Below are positions 22,149-34,978 of a DNA stretch of 64,000 bases, in pieces. This stretch comes from Artemisia argyi (lineage: Eukaryota > Streptophyta > Magnoliopsida > Asterales > Asteraceae). The translations under genes and the position numbers were made by a program. Position 1 is the first letter of the stretch. Each line of letters starts with the position of its first letter. The notes below the pieces were generated by a model. That model ran no database searches and was not told the origin of the DNA. It saw only the letters and a program-made list of their open reading frames with translations. Where the stretch lies: positions 15,543,465 to 15,607,464 of the forward strand of contig CM060692.1 of NCBI GenBank assembly GCA_030686995.1. The letters are read 5' to 3'.

Positions 22149-23319
22149 TTTTTAAAAGGTTCTGCAGAAGTTAGGAAAAGATCTCCTGCTACAAAGTGAA
22201 ACAATGAAACGGGTCAAGTAGGTTAAATTTTAGCAAATGAATTGGATCAAATGGGTCAATATGGGTAAATTGGGATTTCGAACAAAATCAAATATTGTGC
22301 ATAGATAGCGTTAACATATAATAATTTGATTAAGAATCAAATAATTTGTCTTAGCTTATTTGATGGGCTTATGAGCTTTTTAATATTTGATAAGCACATT
22401 TTATTATGAGCTTACCTACTTAAACTTATGACCTTATAAAGCCATAATCTCAAGTTGATAAGTTTATATAAGGCAATCAAATAAGCTTAAACAAACACCA
22501 AGTGCATAAGCCCCTAATAAGCTGATTTAAACACCCTCAAATTATTTTAGTTTTAAAGGGTGTTATAAGTCTAAGCATATTCGTGACTTGTGAGCTAACA
22601 ATTATGTTCAGTGATTACCTTATAGCTTGTAATGAATAAGTTAATAAGCTTATGTTAAATAGGACTGGCTAATGATTATAACCTTACATGTTTTCAAATC
22701 ATAAGGATTGCAACAAGTAGCAAATATCGTAAACTCTTAAAAGAGTAATATTATTGAATGAATTTTTTATGAATATAACATATAGAATCGCATGTCTATT
22801 TATAATAGAACATAGTTTTGACATTATACAACATAATCATAAGTTCATAACCCTCCTTAAACCCAATGGATGCTAAGCTCACAATTATGCTTATCTAATA
22901 AGTATAACATTATATATACTATATAGTGGTTGAACTATTCAACTATGGTGTAATAAATATATTTATCATTGACTCGTACCTTCAAATTGACGAATAATCA
23001 CCAGTGATCAAGTGAGAAAACAGAGACAAGAATAGGGGGATCGTGGGAGTTTAATGATACTCATAAGGGAAACAAGCCGGTTTATAAATAAAAGTTTTGG
23101 GCTTAGATTTGTCTTCTGTCACAACAGCCCTTCAAATAAGCCTAAATTTTCCCAAATAACCGCATAATTTAAACATGCAAAAACTTTCATAAAAAAGCTC
23201 ATAAGCCTAAACTTATAAGAGCTTTTGATATGGTCATGTGGTAGTGATGTGGTGCTCCGACCACATTGATGTTATGACGCCTCATTCAAAGTCCATGGTA
23301 ACAACCGTGGAAAAATGCT
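22149..23319. other. intergenic DNA rich in AAGCTTAT motifs (copy 1)
   Basis: No gene. 22330-22680 and 23170-23235 contain many AATAAGCTTA / TAAGCTTATT words, and GGCTTATGAGCTTTTT (about 22360) is nearly inverted at about 23196-23212. This may be an old inverted-repeat element about 0.9 kb long; no target duplication was identified. Confidence 0.35.
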
Positions 23320-23699
23320 TTCAAACTAAGTTACAATAACAAGTCATCATACAAAACTTATAGAACTTTGATTCAGTTCATGTTGTATGAGGCGGTTGTT
23401 TAGGCTAAAGCAACCCAAAAACACCACCGAGTCTGTTTTCCAATTTACACATACAATAACCTAAAGAGATTATAACCGTAACTACAAGATAACAAGTCTG
23501 CATATAAGTTCAACACCAGCTCAAAAACGCTGTCACCCTTTGTATATCCCATAAATTCAAAACGCAACTTTCATACTTTCATGGGTACAAACTACAAACC
23601 CAACTTAAAAGATTTACACATACAAGAACAGGTACATTTGACCATCAAGATAAATATTGATAAGTTCACTTGCACAGTTTCAACCTGCATACGTCTAAG
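23320..23699 (-). other. orphan 3' flank of the right-edge gene (copy 1)
   Basis: In the ancestral order this segment continued the minus-strand gene whose last exon is 63486-63572: TSD sequence CGTCTAAG ends here at 23699 and recurs at 63468-63475 directly after the inserted element. A diverged relative lies at about 11910-12460. In copy 1 it is separated from any coding exon. Confidence 0.65.
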
Positions 23700-24026
23700 C
23701 TATGTTGCACGGAAACGCCATCGGGGTGCCGTCTCCCGTACCGGAAACGTTTCAGAAACGGGAAACGGCTAGAAACGCCCGGAAACGCGCCGGAAACGTT
23801 TCATGTTGACTGGAAACGCGAGGTGTTGAGAAGGAAACGTTCGGGAAACGTTTCTGGGCCTTTTAAATGCGTTTCTGGGCCTTGGTGAATGAATAAATAC
23901 GAAGCTTAATTTTACAGTTTTACAGAAATGTTTGAGATGAAGAAGGTGAAATTATTGGAGAGAGAAAGTACAGTACTCCTTAGTATTTATTTATGGATTA
24001 TAGCAAAACTTTTTATTTTTTTATAG
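23700..24026. mobile_element. left arm of outer inverted-repeat element (copy 1)
   Basis: Begins CTATGTTGCACGG, matching in inverse the right end at 63455-63467 (CCGTGCAACATAG). The subterminal ~190 bp is packed with GGAAACG / CGGAAACG words. Interrupted at 24026 by the MULE (TSD TTTTTTATA, 24018-24026). Copy 1 has no right arm because of the duplication. Confidence 0.8.
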
Positions 24027-26452
24027 GGTTATTTACACATATAGGTAACGAACTCAGAAAAATTTCCCGTGTTATGTAATGGACTTTGAAAAATATTAGG
24101 TTAAGTAACAAAAGTTTGCAAAACCGTTAAAGTTAGGTAATATCACCCCAAGTTGCAACGGGTGACCTGTTGACCCGGTAATTTTTGTTTGACTTATAAA
24201 TTTCTCGTTTGACCAGTTTTCCCCCAGTACCTTTTCCCCCAAAATTGATACGAACCCTAATTCTCAAATACCCAAATACGCAACACAAACAGTTATCAAA
24301 TCCATGTAAAATTAAACATGGGTAAAGCTAAACCCGACAAGAATCGACCTTTCACAGTCAACCTAAAACATGAGGGTCTATTCACAATAAAACCGTTTGG
24401 TTATATGAACTATGATGAGAAGCAAATTACGGATCTTAGCTTTGAAGGTATGTCATGTGTTGAACTCTTTGATGTAGTTAGTCATTTAGTGCATAATCCA
24501 CTTAGGAGACTTTATTATTGCAAAGTAGGAACCCCATTAAGGATAGGTATTAAGGAGATTAGGAATGATGATGATGTTCAGGCATTTGTAGCATGTGGTT
24601 ATGAATCAAAATGGGTTGTTGACTTGTATGCTGAACATCTAGATGAAGATGCTATACAATGTAGGAACAGAACAGAAGCCATAGAAACAGATGAGGGATA
24701 TGAGTCTAGTGGTTACTATTGTTCTAGTGATGAGGAGGAAGACCTAGGTGATGTTGAATTCTTTCATGAAACTGACCAAAATGTTGAAATTAAGAGTGTG
24801 TCTACAAAAGACCCATTTCTTAATAAATTGTGCTCTAATAGTGGTGAGTTTAAGGGTTCAATTGATAAACCAATCAATGTTAATGACATAGAAGTATTAG
24901 AAGACCCACAACCTGTTGATACTAAGTATGTAGCTAAGCCACACATCATTTATCCTAGGCATGATCCTACCCAGGATTGGGATAAAATGGAACCTGTTCT
25001 AGGAATGAGATTTGAGTCAAATGAACAACTAAAACTTGCTTTAGCCAACTATGGTGTCCACAATGGATATCAATTATGGTTTGAAAGGAATGATTGGAAG
25101 CAGTTGTTAGTGAATTGTGGTAGGGATGTAGAAGCAGGTAGATGTGCTGGGGCTGCAACTTTAAAAAAAAGATCACAACAGAAAAACTTAAAAGATGGTG
25201 AGGGTTGTTCTAAAGATGGGGAGGGTACTTCTAAGTCAATTGGAAATGTTACTAAAAAGAGTAGAGTTAAAAGAAAACCTGTTAAGTTAACTGATGATGA
25301 AAAAGATGTTTGTGGTTTTAGATTGTTTGCTTCATGGATGTCAACTGAGAATTCTTTCCAAATCAAATCCTTAAAACCCAAACACAAATGTTCTAGGAAC
25401 TATAACTTAGGAAGCTTGGTGACCTACAAATGGATAGCACACCATTTTGCCAAGGAACTCATTGAAGACCCATTCATTCCCTTGTTAAAAATGCAAACAG
25501 AAATTAGGGCAAAGTATCATATTAATGTCAGTGTTGGGCAATGCCAGAGAGCAAAACAGAGGGCATTATTTGATTATGAAGGTGGGTTGAAAGAACATTA
25601 TGCAAGATTGTGGGAGTATAGGAATGTTGTACTTGATACAAACCCAGGCAGCACATGTGTTTTAGATGATGAAGAAACATCTTCTGGAATACATTATTTT
25701 AGAAGATTTTATGTTTGCTTCAAAGGTGTGAGAGATGGTTGTTTTGCAGGTTGTAGAAAGGTAATAGGTTTGGATGGCTGTTTTCTGAAACATAAATGTA
25801 GAGGTGAGTTGCTTGTTGCTATGGGGAGAGATGCTAATAATCAAATGTACCCAATAGCATGGGCTGTTGTTAAGGTTGAAAACTATGATAATTGGCAGTG
25901 GTTCTTGGGTTTAGTATGTGAAGATCTCAAGTTGCATCAGGGTAATGGTGTAACAATCATTTCAGATTCTCACAAGGTATGTTAAATTTGGTTATGTATC
26001 TACATTCTAACTACTTAACTTAGGTTGGAGCACTAATGAATTTGTTATGAACTAATACAGGGTCTAGAAAATGCAGTGAGTGACTTCCTTCCTAATGCAG
26101 AACATAGAAAGTGCACAAGACATTTATATGCTAATTTTAAAAGAAAATTCAGTGGAGTGGAGTTACAAAAACTGTTTTGGCAAGCTGCTTCTACCTCTGT
26201 GCAAGATAAGTTCTACTCAAAGATGGAAGAATTGAAGGTTGTCAACCAAGAGGCATATGATTACCTGATACAGAGGAACCCTAACAGTTGGAGCAGAGCT
26301 TTCTTCAGTGTGGACAGCAAGTGTCCAAATTTTGAGAATGGAATATGTGAGAGTTTCAATAGGGCCATTCTGGTACAAAGGACAAAGCCTATAATAACAA
26401 TGCTTGAGGACATCAGATTATATGTGATGCAGAGACTAGTGGCCATGAATAG
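24027..26452 (+). mobile_element. Mutator-like element (MULE), left part (copy 1)
   Basis: Terminal inverted repeat of about 115 bp begins GGGTTATTTACACATATAGG at 24027 and is matched in inverse at 62672-62786. Cut at 26452 by the Gypsy element; the right half is missing from this copy because the duplication ends within the Gypsy element. Confidence 0.9.
24318..26452 (+). pseudogene. MULE transposase, 5' part (copy 1)
   Basis: MudrA-like transposase truncated by the Gypsy insertion. Exon 1 is 24318-25976 (553 codons, ends DSHK), intron 25977-26060 (GTATGT...TACAG), exon 2 starts 26061 in phase 0. An acidic N-terminal region is followed by a MuDR-type domain (about residues 220-360) with CGFRLFASWM and KHKCSRNY, then the MULE catalytic domain: first Asp in VIGLDGCFLKHK, second Asp in ISDSHK at the exon junction, Glu in GICESFNRAI. 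After VAMN the reading frame runs into the Gypsy LTR and stops. The C-terminal SWIM domain, present beyond the Gypsy element at 59372 onward, is absent here. Confidence 0.9.
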
Positions 26453-26947
26453 TGTTGATACAAAAGTTGGGCGTACCTGGTTATTGGGCTTTGCTCTTAT
26501 ATCAATTCGTTCCTTAGCACCTTGTTACCTGCGTACTAAGAAAAATAGAACAACACCGTTAGACTTATCGAGGGATTGTCTCCCCCAATTAGACTCCGGC
26601 GTGAGAGTAAGTAATCGATTTAGGTTTTTGTTGAAGAGTTAGGGATTGTGTAAATCGTACCTTGAATGGGAATCGTATGATTCTATATATAGGGGCTAAG
26701 AAACCGTGTTTCTTGCTCCTTACTCTTCGCACGCGTGGTGCTTATCCGAGGTAAGGATATCTATTCCTTGAATAGATAATCCTTATCGTGTACCCGGTGG
26801 GTTAGATTGGGCCTTTGGGCTTCATGAGCCCAAAGCGTTGATACTGCGGCCCATACCATTGTCATGGTAGCCCATTCGTGATGGGCTTAGGTGTAAGTAA
26901 TGTCTATCATTTGGGCTTGCGGCCCATATATAGGCTATACGTCATCA
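26453..26947 (-). repeat. Gypsy 3' LTR (copy 1)
   Basis: 495 bp, starts TGTTGATACAAAAG and ends TATACGTCATCA on the plus strand. I count one difference from the other-end LTR at 58872-59366 (A versus G in the CCCCCaATTAG segment). Contains a 9-bp stem CTTTGGGCT / AGCCCAAAG and several GGCCCAT words. Confidence 0.95.
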
Positions 26948-26959
26948 TGTCCCCCCAGT
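26948..26959 (-). promoter_or_regulatory. Gypsy polypurine tract (copy 1)
   Basis: On the minus strand the bases abutting the 3' LTR read ACTGGGGGGACA, the purine-rich primer for plus-strand DNA synthesis. Confidence 0.7.
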
Positions 26960-27187
26960 CTAGTGTGCGCGGCGCATAGCCGCGGGTACTAGACTTAATA
27001 TCAGCAGCGGTAAGCGTGGCGGGAGATTGAACAAATTTTTTACCGCCTTTTTGTTGTTGCAATGCACATAATAGTTTCAAAATGGATGCCTCGAAAATCG
27101 GGGGTGGTGTCCACGTATCTCTTGGAATTCGGGAAAAAGTGCATGTACCTTTCCAACTTCTAGCCACATATTTACTGTGAGTGGGTT

Positions 27188-27239
27188 CCACGTGGATAGG
27201 GATTAGGGTTTTTACCACTCCTATATAAGAGTCACCGCC
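27188..27239 (+). promoter_or_regulatory. promoter-like sequence of the antisense gene (copy 1)
   Basis: A G-box palindrome CCACGTGG (27188-27195) lies about 40 bp upstream of TATATAAG (27232-27239), and ATG 27372 follows after a ~110-nt CA-rich leader. It lies in internal element DNA, between the polypurine tract and the gene, and points against gag-pol. Confidence 0.6.
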
Positions 27240-27371
27240 CCCCATTTTCACACTCACACAGTAAAAACACACAACCACTATTCATCTTCTTCTTCATATT
27301 GAGAGCGTTTTTTGCAAGAAAACCTTTTAACCCTCGTAGGTAATCTTTGTGTGCGTCAACTTAGGTTTAAG

Positions 27372-29874
27372 ATGAAAATGGTCGCCCAGTTAGAGGAGTT
27401 TCGCTCTGCGATGTCTGTTGAGGACGTGATGCACTTTTCTTCCGACTATTTTGTGCCTTTGGATGTACGTCCAGAGGCGCCAGATGTCGATGCGTGTATA
27501 GCCGACTTCCCCGAAGGGAAGATAGGTTTATACACGAAATTTTTTGAGTACGCTAACTACCGCGTACCGATATCTGTATTTCTGAGCGATTTGCTCAATC
27601 ACTATCGCCTTCACATCTCTCAGCTGCACTGTATAGGTGCGGCGAAGGTGTCGAATTTTGAGGTAAACTGCCGTTTACTAGCGATAGAACCAACCGTGGA
27701 CTTGCTCCGCTCCTTTTACCACTCAACGTGGTCAAACGGTTGGGTGTCCTTTGCGAAGCGCCCGGGGGCGTTTCAATGTTATACGGAAAAGGTTGACGCT
27801 CTTAAGAATTGGAGGGAATATTTCTTTTGGGCAGACGACGTGGTCTTTCCCTCCAATTTTGAGTTTTATACTCAGGCGTCCTTACCAAGGGATGGGCGTC
27901 CCGCACCCGGTTCATATAGGATTGCTGACGCGCAGACTTTAGATGCCAATCGATTGGCCATTAACCCCTATCTGGAGGAGTTTTTGGTACATGTAGGATT
28001 GAGTCGCGCTTATTTTGGCGCTGCAGATGAGGTTCCCAATTTCCTGAGTGAGGATGGCCGGGGTGGGTGTTCATCCTTTGTAATTGTTTGTAAGTTTTTC
28101 ATTCTTTATCTTCGCGCATTTACCAACTAATCTTTTGTTGTTTTTTTGCTTCATTTTGATATGTGCAGAGATGGATCTATTCGCGGTGGTGAAGCTCGAT
28201 AAGCCGAAGCAAGTTACCATAGGGGTTCGTCCCCTGAGGGAAGGGGAGCCGCCCCTGCTTGACGCGACCGCGGGGCATTTGACTGTTCTGCCCTCGGCGG
28301 TCCCTGAGGATACGCCCCCACTCGTGGTGACGCCTGTGCAGAGTGTAGCTCCAGAGGTAGTGGCGGAGCCTACTGAGAAGGCGGTGCCTGAAGTGGAGGT
28401 TGCGCACGAAGAGGCGCGCTCGGGGTCATCTGATAGCATCCGGATCCTGAAGCCTGAAGAGGTGCTGAGAGAGGAGGTTGCGCAGAGTTCAAAGCGCAAG
28501 GCCGAGGCTGGTGGCAGTGGTAATAGGAAGAGGCGTCGACATGTCATTGGAGACGCGGAGTCGAACGCAGAAGAGACTTCGACCTCTGGCGCTCGGTTGA
28601 AGGTGGATGACGCTTCCCCATTTTTGTAAGTGTGAATCAGTGATTTTCTCTCTTTTTTTTTTATTATTATTACTTGTTGTAATTGTTGTTTGTTGGATTT
28701 GTTGCGTAGGGATGATGGCACGAAGGATGATGAAGTTTCCTCTCCACAGAACGAAAACAAGGAGGGGGATACCCAGGCTGCTGATGGTGGTGAGGCGCAG
28801 CAACTAATTGATGAGTTGGCTGCGACTACTGCCCGTCAGGCTGAGCTGGTGGCGCAGCTGAGGGGGAAGTGTGCTGGGGAGAGTCGTGCTCTGGCCCAGA
28901 AGGAGGAGGAGTTGGGAACGCTCCGCGCGCAACTGGCGGACGCGCAAGTAGAGCTTGGGGAGTCAAGGGCGTATGCTGAGAAAATCGCCCAAGATAAGAT
29001 GAGCATTTTGGCTGACCTGCTGTATGCGAGGGCGAAGCTTGAGCAGATAAAGGCCAAGACGTCGTGGTCTGTGTCGTTTCTTGAGGAGAAAAGGTCAGAG
29101 CATTATGCTAGGCTTCAAGAGTTCAAGGAGCGCATGGAGAAGACGCTCGTGGTGTATGAGGAGAAACTGCGTGCCCTCAGCATCGAGTATGACGAGGAGC
29201 TGTACCCTCATCTTATGTCTACGATAGCCGAGCGCAGGTATTCTTACACCCTTGTCTTTTAAAATTGCTTTTCCGCCCTATTGTGTATCTTACCTTATTA
29301 TCACTTTGTGAATGCAGGTGGTTGATCAGCCATGGGCTTCGTCTGGCAGCTCTAAGTACTTTAGAGTCTGCGGAGGTGGTGGAAGCCTTTGGGAAGGTTG
29401 TTTACTGCGCAATGGCGCGTGGCCGTTCGCATGCCATGGAGGAGCTCCGTGAGGCCAAGTTGTTGGAGAAGGACTTGGCGGAGATTCCTGGTTATAGCTC
29501 AACGGCGTACGACGAGCTGGTGCAGGCGATGGCGGGGCTGAAGGTTCTTAAGCTGCCGCATATAGGGAAGTTGGAGCGCGACCAAGATGACCCCATAGAT
29601 GTGCTCATGGCGGGTCTGACGTTGCAGCGTCATCTTGGGGAGAATGCAGAAGAGGAGTTAGATTATTATCTAAAACCTGATGTCTCGCAGCTTCAATTCC
29701 CAGTTTTTGCGCGGCCCCGTGATATCCTCAAGCCTTTTGCACTGGAGAAGGAAGTCCCCTTGAAGGAGGTGCTAGAGCGTCACGAGCAAAGGGTTGCCAT
29801 AAAGAAGGGTATTAAGGGCAAGGCTGTGATGTGCGGCATCGGTGCTGCGCACCTTCCTCGATCTGATAATCATC
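27372..29874 (+). pseudogene. Gypsy antisense gene, 3'-truncated (copy 1)
   Basis: Same gene as 49977-52592. Exon 1 starts at ATG 27372 and ends near 28080-28090; exon 2 about 28169-28625; exon 3 28710-29237; exon 4 from 29318, broken at 29874 where the duplication joins. After that the frame reads about a dozen unrelated codons. Exon 1 encodes the 'putative gypsy type transposon' domain (KFFEYANYRVPISVFLSDLL, then WREYFFWADDVVFP). Exon 2 has a basic NLS-like KRKRRR-type patch (GNRKRRRHV), exon 3 a long coiled coil. Lacks the last ~40 codons. Confidence 0.85.
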
Positions 29875-31730
29875 TTATAATATATAACCAACAAAAAAAT
29901 AATAATAATAATTAAAAAATAATAATAATAAATAAAAAATAAAAAATAAAAAACGAAATCATTTCATTAACACCAGTACCTGTGTGACACCCAAAAGATG
30001 TGCTCGGATTATGGCTCAGTCGACAGAGATTGATTATGGGGGAAGATACAAATATGTGGTGTACAGAAGTTAGGGCTCAAACCAGGGTTTTCTTTTTTTC
30101 TTTTTCTTTAAAAGTAAATTGGGTTATGTCTGAATTCCCACTGCTAACCTCATCATTTATATAATAAAAAAAAAATTATTTTTTTATTAGGTAACATTTT
30201 ATTTTATCTATAACACAAGATAAATACAAAAAATATCGATAAAATGCAATTAATAATAGGATTGAAATTTTTAAATAATTATCTTTAATAATATAAAACA
30301 ATAATTAAACATCATAAATAAATAAAAATATTAAATTATTTATTTTTTAATAAATAAAAATATATGATTCAAAAAATTTTAAAAACCCGCGCGTGCTCGG
30401 GCATTATAACTAATATATATGACGTATAATTTTATCTAGTACTTTCACTTCAGATATTTTTTTTCTTTTTCTAAACCTTTTCAAAAACAGGTCAATCCCA
30501 AAATAAATTAAAATACACACATTTTCAAATATACACACTCTCCAACAATTAATTACCCATTAAAATCTCTTTCACTAGTTAACATAAAAAAATAACATTT
30601 ATTAAATGATATCCATAAATAACATTGTGGACATTTATTATACAATTAATTGTATACTATTTATAGTTCATGGATTTGTTTTTAATTCAAAACTTTATAA
30701 ATAAAAGAGGGGATTTGCTAACAGCAACCCAATGGGTGTTGTTTAAGTATTTCATATATATAAAAAACACATTTAATAAACTCATGTACTCCATAATTAT
30801 ACACTTTTACTCATTTTAAATATATTATGTGATGTTAAATATAAAATATTTAAAGATCATTAAATCACAGTAATTTTTTAAATATGTAATGCTTAAACAA
30901 CATCCAATGGGTTTTTATTAGCAAATCTCATATAAAAGAGATACTAAAATAGTAAAAGAAAGAGTCACGTACATCTTATAGCAATGAAAATTATAGAAAA
31001 CTTATTAGGTGTTTTCTCGTTTCATACTTCTTTTCACTGTAGTAGCTTAATTTATAAATCTTCAACTATATACAAAGCATTTAGTTGTTTGTTGAATGTT
31101 GAATTTTCAAAAAAAAAAAAGAAAATGACCAATATATGCCTTCCATTAAACTGCGATTCTTTGTTTTCTTTAATTGATCTATAAGTTCGACACACACCAA
31201 GATTTACCGTCAGTGTTGCTACCACTTTCTGTCATTGTCAACCACCGTTGACACTCTCATAACTTCTAATCAAAACAAAAGGCAGATAATTAAATAGTAG
31301 TTATAAAGTTATTTAACACTTAATACAATTATAAATGCATAACTTATTGTCACAAAAAATGCATAATTACAAAACAATTGCTCGCGTAAAAATTTAGATA
31401 CATGGATACACAGAGCTGTAATGCGCGGGTATTTGCTAGTACTTTTAGAACTTATATAACCGTTTTGTAAATTTATCATTATGAAAGGCCATATGTTTTC
31501 ATTGTAACCATTATGATTTTTTTTTATTTACCAAAATATACTTTGTGTACATATATACTCTAAAAAAATGAGGATTCTTGTGGTTATAAATGCAAATAAT
31601 GACGAATGAAACAAATTTGTACATTGATGAATGAAAACCACTCGCAACACACCGTACGCTTTAAACTAATAGATAAAAAATTATAATAAAAAAATAAAAA
31701 ACAAAAGTTAATCATTGTTTAATCTTATCA
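29875..31730. other. AT-rich intergenic DNA (copy 2 of 9176-11040)
   Basis: No gene. Same SINE-like block (about 29989-30111) and Helitron-like ends (hairpin 30386-30401 with CTAA at 30410; CTAG at 31436) as copy 1, differing in A-tract lengths. Confidence 0.5.
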
Positions 31731-32009
31731 GGGCATCCACCATGGTGATTTAAAAAAAAGTTTAAAACCCATGAAAATGTTTATAATTTGTTTTAACCGT
31801 AAGGAGTTGATGTTTCATTTCTAAGTGGAATGAAGAGGTTTGAAATCTTGAACATTTTTATAATTTAATGCATGTATAATTGTTAGGCATTTTATAAAGT
31901 TGAAAAAGTTAATACATAATGCAACAAAGTTTATAAAATCAAAAGCTTTATAAATTAATGATTTTATAAATCTTTAGACCTTTTAAAAAGTCCACCATTG
32001 TGGATGCTC
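31731..32009. mobile_element. MITE with ~20-bp inverted ends (copy 2)
   Basis: Same element as 11041-11319, ends GGGCATCCACCATGG and GTGGATGCTC. Confidence 0.7.
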
Positions 32010-33231
32010 TAAATGTCATACTTCATTTGCATTAATTGTCATGACTTCTATACCAATTAAAAGATTTTTTAAATGTGGATCTTGTATACAATTGTTTTAA
32101 CTTTGTAAGATTGCTAAGATCGAATTTAAAACTGCTTTGGTAATCCAAAAGACTAAACAAACTAACACAATTAACAAACAAAGCGGAAGCTTTATTTAAA
32201 ATTACTAAACCAAATACAAAACCAAATTCAAAAGTGCCAACGCAAAATTCTAATTCAAGGTACCAATACAAAAGTCTAATTCAAGTGTATAATTCAAAGT
32301 ACAAAGAAAGCTAATTTCATTATCCCTATTTATAAAAAGCCAATGATCTAATTGTCAAATTCTAAACCGACTCATACTAAGGAACATGCCAAAAACTAAA
32401 TACAAAAATCACAAAACCAACCCTTATAGTTTAACTCACTTTCTAACAAAAATGATAGCAGTATGCAAGTTATAAATGTTTGAAGAGCTCAAGAGCTAAA
32501 CTCCATAAATTGATTATGCATGATACAAGAACACAACCTCAACATTTATGTATGAAAATACTACAAATGCTATACAAAAGAAGACCATGTACAAATGTGG
32601 AAATATGTTTTCAATCTATGTTACAAAATCTGACATCAAAATTTTTATCATTTTTTTAAGGGTGAGTGTAAATATGAATTAACTTTCAACGGTTTTGATT
32701 CAGTTAAATACAAAAACTAACCAAATGTTAACTTACATCCACATGCAGAAAACATATATAAATACAATAACAGGTCATCATACACAACTTAACCAAACAA
32801 TACACCAACAGACAGACAGTGACAATACACATACACATACCTTATAGAACTTTGGTTCAGTTCACGTTGTATGGGGCGGGGCAGTTGTTTATGCTAAACC
32901 AAACCAAAACTACAAATGATCGGTTTTCCAATTTACGCACATATTAACCTAAACTAAAAGATTATAACCATAACTACAAGATAAGAAGTTTGCATATAAG
33001 CTCGACACCTGCTTAACACAATATCACCCTTTCTATATTCCATAAATATAAAAGGTAACTTTCATACTTTCATGGGTACAAACCCAACTCAAAAGATTTA
33101 CACAGACAAAAATAAGTACATTTGACCATCAAAATTAATAAATCTTGCACCAAGTGTACGTATAGGGCCCGTTTGGTTAACAAAATATTCATACAAGTAT
33201 AGACCAGTTATAATTGTAACTAAAAAGTGCG
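32010..33231. other. intergenic DNA with duplicated gene 3' flank (copy 2)
   Basis: Copy of 11320-12541, including the orphan 3' flank at about 32600-33150. No gene. Confidence 0.55.
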
Positions 33232-33530
33232 TGTGAGCTGATAATCTCGACATTGCTTCATATGTAAATAACGAAACATGAAGGACCAAAGATGTTCGTT
33301 AGTTAGTTAGTAACCGCCAAGCGGTTAAGTTAGTTATGGCGGTTAGTTAGTTAGTTGGTTATGGTAGTTATTAGTTAGTTGAATTCGGTTACAAACCGAA
33401 TGGACACAAACAGAAGGGACACACCTGTTCGTCCCTTATATATACATTCACATTTGTAATGTTTAATGGTTGGACGAAATAGTTATTCAGTATATTTTGC
33501 AATTCATATTCGACTCATATTGGGACAACA
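33232..33530 (+). repeat. Copia left LTR (copy 2)
   Basis: 299 bp; same as 12542-12840 as far as I can see. Confidence 0.9.
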
Positions 33531-34978
33531 TTGGCATCAGAGCAAGTGTTTCATTTACGCTCTCATTGGACACCAAAAACACTAAACGAGAACAACCAAG
33601 AAAGATGTGCGCCAGGAACTTTCTGTTTTCAGTGGGATTCACGGTGTTTCAAAGAAAAGGAACAACGCGTGTATAACTAAGAACGCAAGGGCAATAGTGC
33701 ACGATCAAACTTGTGTGGAATTGCAAACGTAAGCATCAAACGTAATTGGTGGACGTTTTGTTGTGATTTCTGGAACGCGACAACAAAACATGAAGGAAGA
33801 GAACAATATTCTTACAAGAACTTTTGTTGGTAACGGCATTAACGCGGCCACAAAAAGGAAACCTTGTGGATTGCTGGAACACGCAACACAAAGGAGAAGG
33901 TGATAAACACTTGAAACAAAGCGTAGTACCAAGGAAGAAAGAAACGCATAGTAAACGCGAGGATTAAAGGGTTGTTGTGGACACGGTTGAAAGGATATCG
34001 AGAAAGTACATCAAGGAGTGCTTGTTGAAAACATTTGGCGCTACAAGAACAACAACAACAGCGAACAAAACAAACAAATCATTTGTTTGGAGAAAGAATA
34101 TCGAGGGGTATTCAAGGGTGTTGTGGACGCGCTGTGAAATAGAACCAAGGAGAACAAGAAGGAGTTCAAGGAGTTATTGTGTAAAATGTTTGGGAAACAC
34201 AAGCAACAACAACAACAACTAAATGAAAAAAAAAAAACAAACAAACAAGTCGTTTGTTTTTGGAAAAATAATACCGAGTAGTATTAAAAATTTTGTGGCA
34301 AAGGAGACTTGGATTTCGGAAAAAAAAATAAATAAATAAAAAAGATTCGCTTGGAAGGATACCAAGAACAAATAAAGTTTGTTTGGAAGGGAAGCCGTGA
34401 ACAAGAAGGAGTCTAGGGTGCGTTTTGTGGAGAAGGATTCAAGTCAAACACAAAAAAAGGAAAACGACGTGGGAACAAGTGTGGTATAGCGAATAAAGGA
34501 GAACTCGTTTGGTTTGTTGAGAAAAAAAAACAATTCGACACAAAAGAAAAGAAGCCGAAAACTTTTGTTTATACGAATTGATTTGGGAGAAAAACAACAA
34601 CGAGGCAACATAAAAAAACAATTTGGGAGAACATCGATAGAATAGCAACAAGTTTGTTGGGATTTGGTGGTTATTAACGCGGATACAAGGGAAAGAAAAA
34701 CGTTGTTGGTATAATACTCAAGTACCGACACACTAGAGGGAATATGTTTGTGTTTAACACAACAACGAGGTGACTATTCAAAATTTCTGGATTTCTATTA
34801 TATTAAGATAGTATAGAAGTTTTATTTTGTACTATTAGGAAATCCCGAGAACTAATTATTGATCCCGTACTATTAGGATTCCCGGAAAACTATTTTCTAT
34901 TCCTGTAGTAGTAGGAAATACCATACTAGTTAGAAATTCCCATACGATTAGAAGGTGAAGATTATAAACACTAATAAA

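Larger units (their letters stand above)
26453..29874 (-). mobile_element. Gypsy (Tat-like) element truncated by the duplication (copy 1)
   Basis: Holds the LTR at 26453-26947 (the 3' LTR, because gag-pol of the full copy is on the minus strand), the polypurine tract, and the antisense gene up to exon 4, then ends abruptly at the tandem-duplication junction. TSD AATAG at 26448-26452. All gag-pol sequence is missing. Confidence 0.9.

Noticed and set aside
27312..27371. Earlier start of the antisense gene at 27312
   Set aside because: It would begin at TTG; the first ATG with the domain in frame is 27372, after a leader with a plausible TATA box.
28071..28803. Minus-strand Ser-rich frames opposite the antisense gene
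   Set aside because: Shadow frames across exons 2-3 and an intron of the real plus-strand gene.
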